Shown piece by piece: positions 58,074 through 64,000 of a DNA stretch of 64,000 nt. The DNA comes from Cinclus cinclus (lineage: Eukaryota > Chordata > Aves > Passeriformes > Cinclidae). The stretch covers positions 2,666,001 to 2,730,000 of the forward strand of contig NC_085053.1 of NCBI RefSeq assembly GCF_963662255.1. The letters are read 5' to 3'. The notes under the pieces were generated by a model. That model was given only the letters and a program-made list of their open reading frames with translations. It had not been told where the DNA came from and did no database searches. Each line of letters opens with the position of its first letter. The stretch's first letter is position 1. A program made the translations under genes and the position numbers.

Positions 58074-58085
58074 CCCAAAGCATTC
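58074..58085 (-). CDS. CACNA1E: CACNA1E 12-nt microexon (NALG), IIIS3-S4 loop
   Basis: The microexon reads GAATGCTTTGGG on the minus strand, with CGACAG before it and GTAACT after it. Joined to the GC of the previous exon and the G of the next, it gives Ala-Asn-Ala-Leu-Gly-Thr. From memory, the human Cav2.3 reference has the same NALG residues between S3 and S4 of domain III. Upstream, the intron has a pyrimidine tract (58128-58160) and then five TGC trinucleotides (58105-58127) before the distal AG, a layout typical of SRRM4-regulated neuronal microexons. It corresponds in position and size to the SFMG insert of Cav2.2. Skipping keeps the frame and shortens the extracellular voltage-sensor loop by four residues. 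Confidence 0.9.
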
Positions 58086-58160
58086 CTGTCGGCGATCCAG
58101 CCCAGCAGCCACCAAGCAGCAGCAGCAGAGAGACGGAAAAAGAAAGAGAAGAGGAAGGTA
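58086..58160 (-). promoter_or_regulatory. CACNA1E: Microexon splice-control region: pyrimidine tract plus UGC motifs
   Basis: In sense direction, a pyrimidine tract (58160-58128, words CTTCTCTTTCTTTTTCC and TCTCTC) is followed by four adjacent TGC repeats (58127-58116) and one more (58107-58105), then the AG at 58087-58086. UGC motifs between a pyrimidine tract and a distal AG are the known binding context of the neuronal splicing factor SRRM4 (nSR100). Confidence 0.7.
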
Positions 58161-62163
<4,003 letters not shown>

Positions 62164-62270
62164 GCCAAGGCAAAAGCCACCAGCGCTCCCACCACCACGA
62201 TGAAATCCAGGATGTTCCAGAGGTCTCGGAAGTAGGAGCCATCCTGCAGGATCAAGCCCTGATCAATCAT
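62164..62270 (-). CDS. CACNA1E: CACNA1E exon, IIIS2-S3 loop and IIIS3
   Basis: This 107-nt exon encodes 35 residues plus GC of a split Ala codon. [19 protein letters not shown] is the intracellular S2-S3 loop and start of S3; [16 protein letters not shown] is the rest of helix S3. The donor is a strong GTAAGT. Its phase 2 end joins in frame either to the 12-nt microexon 4.1 kb downstream or directly to the S4 exon, so the microexon can be skipped without changing frame. Confidence 0.97.
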
Positions 62271-62517
62271 CTGGAGGGGCGATACAGAGAGAAAAACAGG
62301 CAGGGAATGAGTAGCTCAGACATCAAGTGGAAGGGACAAGCTGGGGAATAGGGGCACTGCAGACACATCCCAGGGTCCTGGATGGAGGACTTCATATTTT
62401 GTGGAAGCCTCAATGCTGATAAAAGAAGTGCTGAGCACTCTGGAGCACCATTGCTGAGAACCAGACTTTAAGGTCTCCACCATTTAAATTTAGGACCATA
62501 ACTGCAAAACTGAGCTA

Positions 62518-62742
<225 letters not shown>

Positions 62743-63045
62743 TCAGGACAGCCCTAAACCCAGCCTCTGCAGGCAGGAGGGAATCATTCCCCATGCAAAT
62801 GGCCTGGAAATGATGCTGCTAGCCAGGATCATGTGCCCCATACCAGTGCCTGTACCAGTATCTCCTCAGTTCAAGCCACTTTACAGCTGACCAGGCATCC
62901 TGGTCTCTCCTCAGGCTCAAAACCCCACGTGTGGGAAGCTGAGAGTGACTCCCATGGTTCATAACAGAAGGTGATAGAGAAGAAGCCAGACTCCACGGCA
63001 CAGCGCAAGTGCCACCACTGGCTGCCCTGATCCTACAGAATCCTA

Positions 63046-63414
<369 letters not shown>

Positions 63415-63765
63415 TCAGCTCTCAGCCCCACAGCCAGGCAGGGAGAGTCCCTAGGAAACTCGGGTGCTTATTATTCCAGGCTGCTGGATCTGGGGAAGAG
63501 CTACAGAGCAGCAGAAAACTGCAGGTAAATGTAACAAACAGTGAATTAAAAATCCCAGCTTAGCAATCAGCAGTTGGGAGAGAGAGCCATGAGCACAGCT
63601 GCCACAGAGGGAGAGCGATGTGGGGCTTGGGGAACTCCATGGCTGCTTATCAAGCCTGTCTGGGAGATGCTCAACTCCCTTCTCACAGCGATTCCCTGTT
63701 TTTGGTGATGTCTGGGGTCCTTCCCCTTGCAGCCATCCCCAGCCCCAGTGTGGAAAATGTCTCAC

Positions 63766-63925
63766 GGGTTGGTGGTGCTGAAGATAAACATGGAACTGTG
63801 CGGCACCATCGCTTTGCCCGTCTCGCTCTTTTCCTTCTTCCGCTTCTTCTTCTCCATTTCTTCCTCATCCTCTTTGGTCTCGGCCTCCTTTAAGGGGCTG
63901 GCTTCACCGTCTGTCTTGTTGCTAA
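63766..63925 (-). CDS. CACNA1E: CACNA1E exon, end of II-III linker into domain III
   Basis: This 160-nt exon is the most upstream one in the window. It starts with the last two bases of a codon after a TTTCCTGCAG acceptor and ends with CC of a Pro codon before GTGAGA. It encodes 52 whole residues. The first part is strongly charged (runs such as [16 protein letters not shown]) and cytoplasmic. It is followed by [17 protein letters not shown], the conserved stretch leading into IIIS1. The II-III loop of Cav2 channels is a regulatory and protein-interaction region. Only its end is visible here. Confidence 0.95.
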
Positions 63926-64000
63926 CTGCAGGAAAGGGAGAGCCTTTGCCCGGCCTTGCACCCAGACAACACCCTGGGGTGTCCCTGCCCCCCAGGCAAC

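Overview
The window is avian nuclear DNA. Roughly fourteen fragments of CR1 (the bird and reptile LINE) are scattered through it, the gene is compact with many introns under 600 bp, and GC-rich stretches alternate with homopolymers and minisatellites. The species cannot be determined from what is visible.

The right half (about 29.3-64 kb) carries one protein-coding gene on the minus strand: the 3' half of CACNA1E, encoding the Cav2.3 (R-type) voltage-gated calcium channel alpha-1 subunit. I rebuilt 28 coding exons with GT-AG introns. They run from the end of the domain II-III linker (63925) to the stop codon (33175). With one copy of the mutually exclusive pair, the exons join in one frame of 1,224 codons plus stop. 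The product contains domain III S1-S6, domain IV S1-S6, both selectivity-filter glutamates, the EF-hand, the calmodulin-binding IQ region and the long cytoplasmic tail ending in TEEDDKC. Domains I and II lie beyond the right edge. A 3' UTR of about 3.9 kb probably runs to an AATAAA at 29314-29309.

Three alternative-splicing modules are visible. (1) A 12-nt microexon at 58074-58085 encodes Asn-Ala-Leu-Gly in the IIIS3-S4 loop, with the sequence layout of an SRRM4-dependent neuronal microexon. (2) Two 97-nt EF-hand exons (46849-46945 and 42847-42943) are phase-equivalent and cannot both be used without a frameshift, like e37a/e37b of Cav2.1 and Cav2.2. (3) A 129-nt, 43-residue cassette in the tail (36472-36600) matches the size of the known CACNA1E exon 45.

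The left part (1-29.28 kb) is intergenic DNA downstream of the gene. It holds a large hairpin-forming minisatellite (about 1.0-2.64 kb), CR1 fragments in both orientations and simple repeats. I recognise no protein-coding or structural RNA gene there; the open frames are short, lack homology I recognise, or fall in repeats.

The 3' UTR is unusual. It combines a block of long A tracts, a G-quadruplex-type run, a cluster of Pumilio-like and AU-rich motifs, and a 32-nt U tract. Together with the splicing modules, it is the most interesting part of the window.
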